From Oceaniferula marina (GTDB lineage Bacteria; Verrucomicrobiota; Verrucomicrobiia; Verrucomicrobiales; Akkermansiaceae), in assembly GCF_013391475.1 (NCBI RefSeq), contig NZ_JACBAZ010000001.1, positions 1 to 64,000 on the forward strand: a DNA stretch of 64,000 bases, in the 5' to 3' direction. Position 1 is the stretch's first letter, and every line of letters begins with the position of its first letter. Under the pieces are notes generated by a model. The model saw only the letters and a program-made list of their open reading frames with translations. It did not search any database and had not been told where the DNA came from. Below are positions 23,747 through 32,950 of the stretch, in pieces. The position numbers and the translations under genes were made by a program.

Positions 23747-25771
23747 TTACCAGAAGATGATGTAGAGGGCGATGGTGGCAACGATGACAAGGCCGCCCAC
23801 CACTTGGGCTCCCTTCGAGCCCTCGAGCTCGATTTCCTTATTTTCGGGCATGGTGACAGCTTCTTTCATCGGGCTGATTATTGTGAGGACGATTCCTACA
23901 ATCAGGACGATAAAGAAGCAGAGGGCCATCCGGTCGAGGAAGGCGATTTGCTCAGCATACCACCATCCTTTGGAAACCATCCATGGTCCAATGGCCCATT
24001 TGAATGCACCGTAAGCCACGACGTTGGTTCCGATACCAACGGCACCAAAGTAACGTGGGGTCCGGGGTGAGAAGAAGCCAAAGATAAAGACCGCAAGAAT
24101 ACCCGGGGAAATGAACCCCTGGAATTCCTGAATGTAGGCAAAGATACTGGTGAAATTATCCAGCTTCGGAGCCACCATGGCTGCGAGAAGGACAAAGACG
24201 ACCACAAACCCACGACCGATTTTCACCAGCTTATGCGACTCCGTTTCGCCGGAGAACTTGGCATAGAGGTCCATGGTGGCAATGGTGGATGCCGAGTTGA
24301 GCATCGATGCCAAGGAGCTGATGACCGCACCGCAGAGGGCAGCGAGGACAAACCATGAGATATACCAGTAATCTTTGATCAAGTTCCGCACCAGCACCGG
24401 GAAGGCCGCATCGTAGTCGTAACCTTTGAGTTCGGCTCCTTTTGTGATGGCTTTGTTGTTTGCAACAGCCTGATTGGAGAGTTCGTTGATCAGTGATGCC
24501 TTTGCCACGGCTTTATCATTTTCCGAGGCTTCAGGTGTAAGTTTTCCAATGGTATCCTTGGTTGCCTTTAGCGCAACCTCAGCTCCTGCCAGTTTGGTGT
24601 TGTGGGTGACGACTTGGCTGACCAGTTCGGGCTGGCGCAGGACAAAGTCGGCATCGACGACAAGGGTTTTATTATCTGTGACACCTTTGAGCGCATCGAT
24701 GTTTTTCTTGGCAGCGGATTCATGCAAGTCCGAAGAGAACAAGTTGAACGCCATGATTCCTGGAATGACAACGAGGAAAGGGATGATCAGTTTGAGGGAT
24801 GCCGCAAAGACGATACCTTTTTGACCCTCTGCCAATGATTTGGATCCGAGTGTTCGCTGGACGATATACTGGTTTAGTCCCCAGTAGAAAAAGTTGGGGA
24901 TCCAGAGTCCAATGAGCAGCGCTGTCCATGGGATGTCCGAATCTTCCTTCGGGCGGATCATGTGCATTTTACCTCCAGAGAGGTTTTTACCGTTACGGGC
25001 TTCGGCTTCGCCGTCAACGCCATCGTTGAGTAGTTTGATTCTTTCCCAAGCACCTGCTTTTTCAAGGTCTTCGACGGTTGCATTTGAATTTTCTACTTTG
25101 GTGAGGATGAGTTCTTCGGCTGGCTTGTCCGCAATGGTGTCAAAGGCGAACCACATGACCACGACGCCTCCAAGAATCAGGGCGGCCCCCCAGATGAGGT
25201 CGGTCCAAGCACAGGCTTTCAAACCTCCAACAAATACGTATGCCGCCGCCAAAATCGCAATAAACCAGCACATATAGGTGAGGTTGTTGATGACTGGCAC
25301 ATCGTTGTAATATTCGGACACGAATTTGGCTCCAGAGAAGATAACAGAAGCAGTTGTGACGAAGACGAGTGTAACGATTGCGGGGATCGCCATCGCGAGG
25401 CGTGCAACACCATCAAATCGGTATTGAAGGAATTCGGGGATCGTGTAGAGGCCGGCTTTCAGGAATTTGGGTAGGAACCAGAATGCGACGCCGATGAGGG
25501 TGACCGCAGCCATCCATTCGTAAGAAGCAATGGCCATACCTAACCAGTTTGCCGCAGATCCTGACATACCGACAAATTGTTCGGTTGATATATTCGCTGC
25601 GATGAGTGAGAAACCGACGAGCCACCATGTGAGTCCCCGTCCTGCGAGGAAGTAGTTAGCGGCTCCTTTTTTGTGATCGGCATCGTCGCCGTCCTTGGAT
25701 TTCCAAATACCAAGGGCGATGACACCGACCACGGCTATGATAAAGAGTGAGACTTCTAAGGCAGTGTTCAT
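23747..25771 (-). CDS. Sodium:solute symporter (SSS family, SGLT-like sugar transporter)
   Basis: This 674-residue inner-membrane protein is of the SSS/SGLT family and probably imports a sugar with Na+. Evidence includes the N-terminal DxxxYFLAGRGLTWWLVGFSL block, NISTEQFVGMSG near residue 60, and AxxxGGLKACAWTDLIWG near 180, which recalls the SGLT signature. Its place between galM and lacZ points to galactose or a galactoside. An insert of about 115 residues (about 345-460) between transmembrane segments is rich in Lys, Ala, Glu and Asn with helical character; ordinary members lack it. The C-terminus ends in one more hydrophobic helix. A terminator follows. Specificity is inferred from context. 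Confidence 0.88.
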   Translation of the reverse strand: MNTALEVSLFIIAVVGVIALGIWKSKDGDDADHKKGAANYFLAGRGLTWWLVGFSLIAANISTEQFVGMSGSAANWLGMAIASYEWMAAVTLIGVAFWFLPKFLKAGLYTIPEFLQYRFDGVARLAMAIPAIVTLVFVTTASVIFSGAKFVSEYYNDVPVINNLTYMCWFIAILAAAYVFVGGLKACAWTDLIWGAALILGGVVVMWFAFDTIADKPAEELILTKVENSNATVEDLEKAGAWERIKLLNDGVDGEAEARNGKNLSGGKMHMIRPKEDSDIPWTALLIGLWIPNFFYWGLNQYIVQRTLGSKSLAEGQKGIVFAASLKLIIPFLVVIPGIMAFNLFSSDLHESAAKKNIDALKGVTDNKTLVVDADFVLRQPELVSQVVTHNTKLAGAEVALKATKDTIGKLTPEASENDKAVAKASLINELSNQAVANNKAITKGAELKGYDYDAAFPVLVRNLIKDYWYISWFVLAALCGAVISSLASMLNSASTIATMDLYAKFSGETESHKLVKIGRGFVVVFVLLAAMVAPKLDNFTSIFAYIQEFQGFISPGILAVFIFGFFSPRTPRYFGAVGIGTNVVAYGAFKWAIGPWMVSKGWWYAEQIAFLDRMALCFFIVLIVGIVLTIISPMKEAVTMPENKEIELEGSKGAQVVGGLVIVATIALYIIFW

Positions 25772-25908
25772 GGGTCTGAATTATTGAGTTTGTCTGTTGG
25801 GGTTATGAGTGGATGGGAAGTGTTGCCATACAGGATACCGTAAAAAATCACCCATAGGGAAGAAAAATAACGATAATCTCGGTCATTGGTAAAAATCGGC
25901 ATAAGTGG

Positions 25909-26985
25909 TTATGCCTGAAACTTTACCACCATCGTGTGTTGGTAGGTTTCTCCGGGGTGTAAAATGCTAGATGGAAAATTTGGATGGTTAGGGGCGTCAG
26001 GGAAGCCTTCGGTTTCGAGGCAGAGACCGGTGCGTTTCGGGAAGGTGTTGCCATTGCGTCCCTGGACTGATCCGTCGAGAAAATTGCCGGTGTAAAACTG
26101 GACTCCAGGTTGGTCGGTGAGAACTTCGAGGCGGCGGCCGGATGCCGGGTGTTGCACGATTGCGGCGGTGTGAAGCTTGCCATCGCATTGGTTCAGAACC
26201 CAGCAGTGGTCGTATCCGGCGCCCAGATTGAGAGATTCGTAAGAGGTGTCGATGTCTTTGCCAATGGGTTTAGGCTGGGTAAAGTCCATGGGCGTGTTCT
26301 TGACGCTGCGGATTTCCCCTGTGGGTATCATCCCTGGATTGGTCGGGAGGTAGTGGTCGGCGTGGATTTGGATTTCGTGATCCGTGATGGCTTGGTTGAA
26401 ATCGCCGCTGAGGTTCCAGTAGGTGTGGTTGACGAGGTTGACGGGGGTCGCCATGTCGGTGGTGGCCTTGGCTTGCCAAATCAGCTCATTGTCATCGCTG
26501 AGCCAGTAGGTGACTGTGACGTCGAGCTTTCCGGGATACCCTTCATCTCCATCGGGAGAGCTCAGGGTAAAGGCGACTCCTTGGCGCTTGCTTTCACCAA
26601 GGGGCGTGGCTTTCCAGATTTTTCGGTTGAAGCCTTCGTTGCCACCGTGGAGGTGGCAGGGGATGCCTCCGGGTTCATTGTTCGTTGCCAGCGTGTATTG
26701 TTTGCCGTTGAGGCTGAACTCTCCGTGGGCGATACGATTGCCAAAGCGTCCGCAGGTGGAGCCAAGGGAAGGTCCGTTATTGCACCAGCCTTCGAAGTTG
26801 GCATGTCCGAGCGTGAGTTCGATGTCTTTTCTATCGGGGCCGGGAATGGTGACGCTCGTGAGGTGGGCTCCAAGTTCACTGACTGTAGCTGTCATGCCTT
26901 GGCTGTTGCTCAGAGTATAACACTGAACTTGTTTGCCGTTGAGTATTCCGTGAATTTGGGCCGTGGGAAGAGAGCGTTCATTCAT
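25909..26985 (-). CDS. galM: Aldose 1-epimerase (galactose mutarotase)
   Basis: This enzyme of about 358 residues interconverts alpha and beta anomers of galactose or glucose, feeding galactokinase with the alpha form. Family features are the strand SELGAHLTSVTIPG, the segment STCGRFGNRIAHGEFSLNG with the substrate-binding Arg, the His of CHLHGGNEGFNRKIW, the catalytic-type His in LVNHTYWNLSGD and the C-terminal GLCLETEGFPDAPNHPNFPS with the catalytic Glu. I use the ATG at 26985; an ATG at 27036 in the same frame would add 17 residues and cannot be excluded. There is no secretion signal in the shorter form. It heads the minus-strand lactose/galactose cluster, 137 bases before the symporter gene. 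Confidence 0.93.
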   Translation of the reverse strand: MNERSLPTAQIHGILNGKQVQCYTLSNSQGMTATVSELGAHLTSVTIPGPDRKDIELTLGHANFEGWCNNGPSLGSTCGRFGNRIAHGEFSLNGKQYTLATNNEPGGIPCHLHGGNEGFNRKIWKATPLGESKRQGVAFTLSSPDGDEGYPGKLDVTVTYWLSDDNELIWQAKATTDMATPVNLVNHTYWNLSGDFNQAITDHEIQIHADHYLPTNPGMIPTGEIRSVKNTPMDFTQPKPIGKDIDTSYESLNLGAGYDHCWVLNQCDGKLHTAAIVQHPASGRRLEVLTDQPGVQFYTGNFLDGSVQGRNGNTFPKRTGLCLETEGFPDAPNHPNFPSSILHPGETYQHTMVVKFQA

Positions 26986-27092
26986 GATTCTGATTAAAGG
27001 GAGAGTGGGGGCGGAATCAAGAGAAAGTCCGGGCATAAAGAATATGTCTTCTTGTTGAACGAAGTGATTTGTGGTTTTTTGGTATAAAGGAT

Positions 27093-27956
27093 ATGAAGAA
27101 AGAGGCTATGAGTGTTTTAGCAATGTCGGAAGTTCGTTGTCGGCCGGGGTTATTGATGGTCTTGGCTGTTGGATTGAGTTTTGGTGCCTCAACAAAGCTA
27201 GATGCGGAGTCGTCTGTTGGAGATCCTCCGCCTTCCATGCTCAACGAGGAGAAAATACGTTTTGAGGGAGTGCCTTACCGGGTGTGTCGGATTCCGAAGA
27301 AGATGCTGTATCAGCTGAAGTTGGCTTGGTTGGGGAGCGATGGAAAACCCATGAGGAGTTTTGACCGCGTGCAGGCTCACTATGAAGCAAAGGGAGAAAA
27401 GGTGACATTTATTACCAATGCGGGGATCTTTGAACCGGGAGGGATTCCGACAGGGATGCACCATCAGCAGTTTCGCAGCCTACGCCCATTGAATTTGAGA
27501 CCAGGCAAGGGGAACTTTTTTTTGAAGCCAAATGGTGTGCTGACGGTTTCTAAATCAGGAGCCAGGATTCAGTCATCGCATGCTCTGGCCCGTTTGTGGT
27601 CGCACGGGCGAAACTCTCAAGAGCAAGCGGTATGGTCTCAAAAGACGAGATTAGCAGTGCAGTCCGGGCCTTTGTTACTGGAAGGAGGAAGGATTCATCC
27701 CGCTTTCCGCAGGGCATCGACTTCAGCCTTGCATCGCAATGGGGTCGGGGTAAATGATCAAGGACTGATTTTTGTCATTACGGATAAAGAGGGCTGGGTT
27801 AATCTGCATGGATTTTCCCGCTTCTTTTTACATCTCGGCTGTAAGGATGCCTTGTTTCTGGATGGTGACATTTCCCAGATGGCGGTTCGGCCATCGGGAA
27901 AAGTCGAGAGCAATCTATTCGGGGCTATGTTGGTGATGACTCAGCCTGCTGAGTGA
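27093..27956 (+). CDS. Exported phosphodiester glycosidase-type protein (NAGPA/DUF2233)
   Basis: This protein of about 287 residues has an N-terminal signal segment (LLMVLAVGLSFGASTKLDAES) and one NAGPA-like domain. Hallmarks are TFITNAGIFEPGG near residue 111 (the usual NGGYF-type motif as NAGIF), the middle strand RLAVQSGPLLLEGGRIHP near 189, and the C-terminal CKDALFLDGDISQMAV near 256 with the conserved D-G-[SG]-S-type turn. Family members hydrolyse phosphodiester-linked sugars or modify exopolysaccharide. The start at 27093 is chosen because AAGG lies just upstream and it leads directly to the signal; 27108 is an alternative. Its 3' end overlaps the convergent CreD-like gene by 32 bases. 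Confidence 0.8.
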   Translation: MKKEAMSVLAMSEVRCRPGLLMVLAVGLSFGASTKLDAESSVGDPPPSMLNEEKIRFEGVPYRVCRIPKKMLYQLKLAWLGSDGKPMRSFDRVQAHYEAKGEKVTFITNAGIFEPGGIPTGMHHQQFRSLRPLNLRPGKGNFFLKPNGVLTVSKSGARIQSSHALARLWSHGRNSQEQAVWSQKTRLAVQSGPLLLEGGRIHPAFRRASTSALHRNGVGVNDQGLIFVITDKEGWVNLHGFSRFFLHLGCKDALFLDGDISQMAVRPSGKVESNLFGAMLVMTQPAE

Positions 27957-29202
27957 GATGACTATTGCTTGGGGGTGTTGGAGACGTTCCTTGACCAGGT
28001 TTGGTCATGTGCTCGAAGACCTCGGACCAGTTGATTTTAGCTGTTGCAGCCATGAGGAGGGCAAGCGTAGCGATCGAGCCCAGGGTGATGCTGAGTCCGG
28101 TGCCCCCTTTGAATAAAAAACTGTAGCTGAAGAGTGTCAGATAGAAAAATTGAGCGATCAGAGCGACTCCCATCAAGGTTTTACCACTTGCGGCACGGAG
28201 GTAGCCACCGATGAGTGTGAGTGAAACGGCAGAGGCAATCGCAAAGGCGAGATGCATATGAATGAGGTCCGTCAAATAGGCAAAAAGTAAATGGAAGGCA
28301 AAGAAGCCGGCGGATAGAAACAGATAGTTGACCGGGTGAAGGTTGTGCCCTCTCAGTAGACCGAATAAAATCAACACGGCAAAAAAGCAGAGCAGTGAGA
28401 GTGGCGCGTAGAAACTAATTTTGGCTGCGACGGCCCCCGGATTTTTCGCTGCTGGCATGTCCATGCCGATATCTTTCGGGTTGATCACATCGGGGTAGTC
28501 CCAGACGAGGTTCCATGTGCTTTTGTCGTGGTCGTAATGCCGGTCTGTGGGGGAGCTGGCATCATCCTGAAAATCGATATCAGCAAAGTTGGTGAGCATG
28601 GCCAGCTTGAATTGGTGAATACGTTCCACATCGTGGAAAAGATATTTCCATTGGTCTGTTCCTCTGCATGCGTAGGCAATGGAGATGACTCGACTTTCTC
28701 CTGCTAATAGGTTCAAGCTGTGATGGATGCCTCCATTTTGCGGAGCCGTGTCAGAGAAGTCTTGGTCATCGAGTTTGAGGGTGAAATCGTGATAACTGCT
28801 ATCGAGCGACGGTAGAGGAAAAGTAAACTCATATCGCCGCTTGGTGTTCGACGCGTTATGGATGGTATAGTTCGCTCTGAAGTGGACGCGGTAGGTCCTG
28901 TTCCAGCTGAGGCCCTTTTTTTTGGGCTCGTAGTTGAGTTGCACGTCGATCTCGCTGGCGTCCGGTTGGCTTGCGATGCGGTGGTGGACGTTATCTTCTG
29001 TGCTATACCAGAGTTTAAGATGTTCCTGGTTCTGGGCTGGCCCCCAGACTTGATTGACGCTTGTTCTCGAGTGTCGGTTCGCGGAGTTGTTTCTTTTGCT
29101 CAGAGTGCCTCCAAGAATGATCCATGCGAGGGAAACGGCGGCGGCAATGGCTCCGATGCAGACGAGATTGGCGATGCTGAGGCGCTTGCTGTTTGTGGTC
29201 AT
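27925..29202 (-). CDS. CreD-like inner membrane protein
   Basis: This 425-residue membrane protein has one N-terminal helix (NLVCIGAIAAAVSLAWIIL), a periplasmic beta-rich domain of about 210 residues, and five or six closely spaced C-terminal helices. The segment LRGHNLHPVNYLFLSAGFFAFHLLFAYLTD closely resembles the conserved HPVxYLFLG region of CreD (CET) proteins, and the following helices match in pattern, ending at ATAKINWSEVFEH. CreD is induced by the CreBC system in enterobacteria and affects envelope stress and beta-lactam responses. No creB/creC genes are adjacent here. It is convergent with, and overlaps, the NAGPA-type gene. The match is by recall of the family pattern, not by a search. 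Confidence 0.72.
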   Translation of the reverse strand: MTTNSKRLSIANLVCIGAIAAAVSLAWIILGGTLSKRNNSANRHSRTSVNQVWGPAQNQEHLKLWYSTEDNVHHRIASQPDASEIDVQLNYEPKKKGLSWNRTYRVHFRANYTIHNASNTKRRYEFTFPLPSLDSSYHDFTLKLDDQDFSDTAPQNGGIHHSLNLLAGESRVISIAYACRGTDQWKYLFHDVERIHQFKLAMLTNFADIDFQDDASSPTDRHYDHDKSTWNLVWDYPDVINPKDIGMDMPAAKNPGAVAAKISFYAPLSLLCFFAVLILFGLLRGHNLHPVNYLFLSAGFFAFHLLFAYLTDLIHMHLAFAIASAVSLTLIGGYLRAASGKTLMGVALIAQFFYLTLFSYSFLFKGGTGLSITLGSIATLALLMAATAKINWSEVFEHMTKPGQGTSPTPPSNSHLTQQAESSPT

Positions 29203-29294
29203 GATGCTGCGAAGTCTCTCACAGCTTTGTGAAATAAAGATGAAGCCCGAATGAAAAAGTGGTGAATGTCCGGCCCGTGGAGAGGTGAGAGCAC

Positions 29295-29324
29295 AAAAAA
29301 AGCGACCCAGGATGGAGTCGCTTT
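29295..29324 (-). terminator. Intrinsic terminator after the FKBP gene
   Basis: On the minus strand, AAAGCGAC and GTCGCTTT pair around a short loop (TCCATCCTGG) and the arm runs into seven T residues. It lies 27 bases past the FKBP stop. Confidence 0.88.
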
Positions 29325-29350
29325 GAGAGATGCTGATGTCGGATCTGCGA

Positions 29351-29725
29351 TTAAAAATCGATCAGTTCGACGTCGAAGATGAGTGTGGCACTCGGAGGAA
29401 TGACCGGTGGATAGCCGTTGGCTCCGTACCCCAGTTCGGGAGGGATGATCAGGGTGCGCTTTTCTCCCTTGGTCATATCGAGAAAGGCCTCGTCCCATCC
29501 TTTGATGACCATGCTCATGCCAACCGGGAAGACGAAGGGTTGGTTGCGGTCGACGGATGAGTCAAATTTGGAGCCGTCAAGCAAGTAGCCAGAGTAATGA
29601 GCGGTGACGGATTGTCCTTTGCTTGGTTTTTCGGTGCCTGCGCCGGTTTCCGTGACGACGTATCTTAAGCCGGACTCTGAGGTTTCGGCATTCGGGTATT
29701 TTTCTGCGATGAGTTCTTCAGACAT
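29351..29725 (-). CDS. FKBP-type peptidyl-prolyl cis-trans isomerase
   Basis: This 124-residue single-domain FKBP catalyses prolyl bond isomerisation during protein folding. Typical residues are [30 protein letters not shown] (about 40-69), [29 protein letters not shown] (about 73-101) and the final [15 protein letters not shown]. No signal peptide is visible, so it should be cytoplasmic, although a short 15-residue N-terminal leader precedes the fold. It lies downstream of rpoD on the same strand, but both genes have their own terminators, so they are separate units. Confidence 0.95.
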   Translation of the reverse strand: MSEELIAEKYPNAETSESGLRYVVTETGAGTEKPSKGQSVTAHYSGYLLDGSKFDSSVDRNQPFVFPVGMSMVIKGWDEAFLDMTKGEKRTLIIPPELGYGANGYPPVIPPSATLIFDVELIDF

Positions 29726-29771
29726 GATGGTTTGTAGAATGGACTGTGGCCCTTGGTGAAAGGGGGGGGGA

Positions 29772-29804
29772 TAAAAAACTGCGGATCGAAGAGAGATCCG
29801 CAGT
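29772..29804 (-). terminator. Intrinsic terminator after rpoD
   Basis: On the minus strand, ACTGCGGATC and GATCCGCAGT form a 10-bp stem around TCTCTTC, followed by six T residues. It begins 20 bases past the rpoD stop, between rpoD and the FKBP gene. Confidence 0.92.
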
Positions 29805-29824
29805 GGTAAAAGCTGAGAGGGTGC

Positions 29825-31645
29825 TTAGGGAAGGTTTGGCAGTTCGATGAATCCTTCCAGTTTGCGGATACGCGTTGGGTGACGCATTTTTCGCAGTGCC
29901 TTGGCCTCGATTTGCCGGATGCGTTCGCGAGTCACCTGGAACTGGCGGCCCACCTCTTCGAGAGTGCGGGAATAGCCGTCTTTCAGGCCGAAGCGTTGTT
30001 CGAGCACTTCACGCTCACGCTCAGTCAAGGTGTCGAGCACATCGCCGATTTTTTCTTTAAGCATAGCGAAGCCTGCTTCTTCCATTGGGTTTTCAGCCGC
30101 TTTGTCCTCAATGAAATCACCGAAGGATGTATCGTCGGAGTCACCAACCGGTGCTTGCAGTGAGATCGGCTGTTGGGCCATCTTCAGCACGGTGCGCACA
30201 CGCTCAACGGGCAGATGGATTTCCTCGGCAATCTCATCCGGGCTGGGTTCGCGGCCGTATTCCTGAACGAGTTGTTTCTGCACACGCATCAGCTTGTTGA
30301 TGGTTTCGATCATGTGCACCGGAATACGGATCGTCCGTGCCTGGTCGGCAATCGAGCGGGTGATCGCCTGACGGATCCACCAGGTTGCATAGGTGGAGAA
30401 CTTATATCCGCGGCGGTATTCAAATTTTTCCACGGCCTTCATCAGGCCCATGTTGCCTTCCTGGATCAGGTCGAGGAATGAAAGTCCACGGTTGGTGTAT
30501 TTCTTGGCGATGGAGATGACCAAGCGGAGGTTGGCCTCGACCATTTCGGTTTTCGCCTGATAGGCCTGGCGGGTGCGCTTGCGCAGTGCTTTGCGGGACT
30601 CGACAAAGTCCTCGGCCTTGTGCCATGAGAGTTGCTGGATTTCACGCACCTTGGTTTCGAATTCCTTGTCATCCGGGTGGACGTTGAGCTTGCGCTCATA
30701 CTTCCAGAGTTTCTTTTGGAATTCTTCGACCTCGTTATTGAAGTCCTCGACGACTTTTTGCTTATAGTAGAAGCGGTTATAGAGTCGGGTGACGGAGGTG
30801 AGGTTCTTTTCGAAGTTTTCGATGAGTTTCTTCTTTCCTCGTGGGTTTTTCGCCTGAAGTTTACGGAAAATCTGGTCGTTGTCCTCGTGGAGGTTGCGGA
30901 CTTGTTCGCAAAGTTTCGGAAGTGCACGCAAGTAGCGCTCGCGGCTTTCGATTTTTTTGTCCTGGATGATGCGGTCGAAGCGCTCTTTGCCTCGGCTCAG
31001 TCGGTCGGCGAGGTCGAGGTAGCAGTTAGCGACAAACCCAAACTTGTGTAGTTCGGCGTTGGCTGCGGTTTCGGCATCTTCGATGCGCTTCGAGATTTCC
31101 ACTTCCTGTTCGCGAGTCAGCAGAGGGACTTGTCCCATTTGCTTAAGATACATACGGACCGGATCGTCGAGGATGTCGAGTTTCTGGTCACCCTTGGTGC
31201 CTGGATCGTCGGTATCGTCTTTTTTGCGGTCGCGGTAGGAGTCGACTTCCGAGGCATCGATGACATCAAACTCCATTTTGCGGAGGCGGTCGAGGATGGC
31301 TTCGACGTCTCCCGGATCGACAAGGTCGTTGGGGAGGCAGTCGTTGACGTCATCGTAGGTAAGGTATTCCTGCTCCTTGGCCAGCTTGATGAGTTCGCGG
31401 ATTTTTTCCTGAATCTCAGGGGTGTCGATTCTGCTTTTGGGCGCTTTTTTAGCGGCCTTCTTGCTTGTTGCCTTTTTGGCAGCTGGGGCCGATTTTTTAG
31501 CTGTTTTTTTAGCAGCAGGTTTTTTGGCATCTAATTTGGATGAGGAAGAAGGATCTGCCTTGTCGCCTGATTTTTTGGCGGTGGTCTTTTTGGCTGGAGC
31601 CTTCTTAGCCGTCGCTTTTTTAGCGGCTGATTTTTTGGTTGCCAT
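29825..31645 (-). CDS. rpoD: Principal RNA polymerase sigma factor RpoD with lysine-rich N-terminal tail
   Basis: This 606-residue primary sigma-70 factor shows region 1.2 ([22 protein letters not shown]), the non-conserved region with a long helical insert, region 2 ([20 protein letters not shown], and the [13 protein letters not shown] that contacts the -10 element), region 3, and region 4.2 helix-turn-helix ([26 protein letters not shown]). The start is the ATG at 31645; an upstream in-frame extension is unlikely. Residues 1-70 are unusual: a tract of AAKK/APAKK-type repeats like a histone H1 tail, followed by a region 1.1-like helical segment. It is divergent from a GntR/LacI regulator across about 190 bases, and a terminator follows it. 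Confidence 0.95.
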   Translation of the reverse strand: MATKKSAAKKATAKKAPAKKTTAKKSGDKADPSSSSKLDAKKPAAKKTAKKSAPAAKKATSKKAAKKAPKSRIDTPEIQEKIRELIKLAKEQEYLTYDDVNDCLPNDLVDPGDVEAILDRLRKMEFDVIDASEVDSYRDRKKDDTDDPGTKGDQKLDILDDPVRMYLKQMGQVPLLTREQEVEISKRIEDAETAANAELHKFGFVANCYLDLADRLSRGKERFDRIIQDKKIESRERYLRALPKLCEQVRNLHEDNDQIFRKLQAKNPRGKKKLIENFEKNLTSVTRLYNRFYYKQKVVEDFNNEVEEFQKKLWKYERKLNVHPDDKEFETKVREIQQLSWHKAEDFVESRKALRKRTRQAYQAKTEMVEANLRLVISIAKKYTNRGLSFLDLIQEGNMGLMKAVEKFEYRRGYKFSTYATWWIRQAITRSIADQARTIRIPVHMIETINKLMRVQKQLVQEYGREPSPDEIAEEIHLPVERVRTVLKMAQQPISLQAPVGDSDDTSFGDFIEDKAAENPMEEAGFAMLKEKIGDVLDTLTEREREVLEQRFGLKDGYSRTLEEVGRQFQVTRERIRQIEAKALRKMRHPTRIRKLEGFIELPNLP

Positions 31646-31837
31646 GAGAGTGGTTGAAATGATGTAGATTGTCGGGGTCGGGATAGACCTCACCCTATAA
31701 CGCATTTCGTGAACAAAAGCTTGCACAAATTGGTCACGAGGGCGCGAATCTCATTGACGAATCGTTTAAGGTCAAGTGAAAAATAACCTCTGATCCCCCT
31801 TGAATCTGTCAGGTTTGGCTTCTAGCATACACCATGT

Positions 31838-32941
31838 ATGGCCATGGTTCCTCAGCGAGTTTCTTTACTAGCCCAGACGGTTGATAGTCTTCGTAGCGGG
31901 ATTGCCCACAGACAGTGGATAGATTACTTGCCTCCGGAGAGGGTGCTTTGTGAGCAGATGAAGATCAGTCGGAGTACTTTGCGGCGGGCGATCGCCAAGA
32001 TTGAGGAAGAAGGCTTGGTGGATGCCGGCGGTTCAGGGAAACGGCGGCAGATTTTAAAATGTCCATATTTGGATAATACGGCGAAGCCTACCGCGGCTCA
32101 TGGCACGAAGAGCATTGTATGGTTGACCCTTCGGGCTTTTTCCGAGATGCCGAGTATTAATCTGAGATTGATTGCTCAACTGCAGAGTCGTCTATTGCCT
32201 CATGACTGCTCCCTCAATGTGGTGCGCGTGCCGGAAAAAGTGTTGCAGCATCCTGATGAGTTGATGAAGGAGTGGTTGACCTCTTTTGGCGGGGATGTGT
32301 GGATATTGCATCAAATGCCCAGCGAAGTGCAGCGTTGGTTTTATCGAAACCAGCCGACGGCTTGTATTGTGGGAACCCGTTCCGAGGGGGTCGATCTCGC
32401 CAGTGTGGAGGTGGATAGTGCCGCTGCCTTGCAGCATGCGGTAGCGATGTTAGGTCGTCATGGGCATCAGCACATCACCCTGATTCGTCAGGCCCAGCAT
32501 ATGGTAGGTGAAGATCAGTTGGAACAGTTGCTTTATGAGCTTTGTGCCGAGAGTGGGAAAGAGGCCGATGTGTTGGCCTGTTCTGCTCAGTCGGATATGT
32601 TGCCGGGGGAATTTGAGAAGAAGTTTTCCAGAGCCAGTGCATGGCGTTCCACCGCATTGATCTGCAGTGTTCCGAGTGTGGCATTATTTGCGCTGACCTG
32701 GTTGCAGCGGCAGCAGATTCAAGTGCCGGAGCAGGTCTCGATCATATTGTTGAGGTCTCAGCCGATCTTAAGTTATACGAGTCCTCGGATGGCGCATTAC
32801 ATGGTGAACGAAGAACGTGCCGTGACACAGATTTTGCCTCGCTTGCTAGACCTTTTGAAAAGTCAGGTGTGCACGACCTCGCATATCAATTTGATCCCGG
32901 ACTATGTAGCAGGGGAGACGGTCGGGCCGGCGCGGAGTTGA
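31838..32941 (+). CDS. GntR/LacI-type hybrid transcriptional regulator
   Basis: This 367-residue regulator has an N-terminal winged helix of the GntR type (about residues 8-72; PPERVLCEQMKISRSTLRRAIAKIEEEGLV with the recognition helix around RSTLRRAI) joined to a LacI/periplasmic-binding-type effector domain (about 90-360; AAALQHAVAMLGRHGHQHITLI and the late VPEQVSIILL block). Such hybrids usually sense sugars or their derivatives, and are common in the Verrucomicrobiota and Planctomycetes. Its target is not evident: it is divergent from rpoD and convergent with argH, nine bases away, so no adjacent catabolic operon identifies the ligand. The ATG at 31838 sits in the CATGTATGGCCATGG stretch, and a neighbouring start at 31853 is possible. 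Confidence 0.85.
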   Translation: MAMVPQRVSLLAQTVDSLRSGIAHRQWIDYLPPERVLCEQMKISRSTLRRAIAKIEEEGLVDAGGSGKRRQILKCPYLDNTAKPTAAHGTKSIVWLTLRAFSEMPSINLRLIAQLQSRLLPHDCSLNVVRVPEKVLQHPDELMKEWLTSFGGDVWILHQMPSEVQRWFYRNQPTACIVGTRSEGVDLASVEVDSAAALQHAVAMLGRHGHQHITLIRQAQHMVGEDQLEQLLYELCAESGKEADVLACSAQSDMLPGEFEKKFSRASAWRSTALICSVPSVALFALTWLQRQQIQVPEQVSIILLRSQPILSYTSPRMAHYMVNEERAVTQILPRLLDLLKSQVCTTSHINLIPDYVAGETVGPARS

Positions 32942-32950
32942 TGCAGGAAG

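Noticed and set aside
26110-26997. 295-codon plus-strand frame opposite galM
   Set aside because: Complete shadow of galM; the minus-strand product is a well-defined aldose 1-epimerase.
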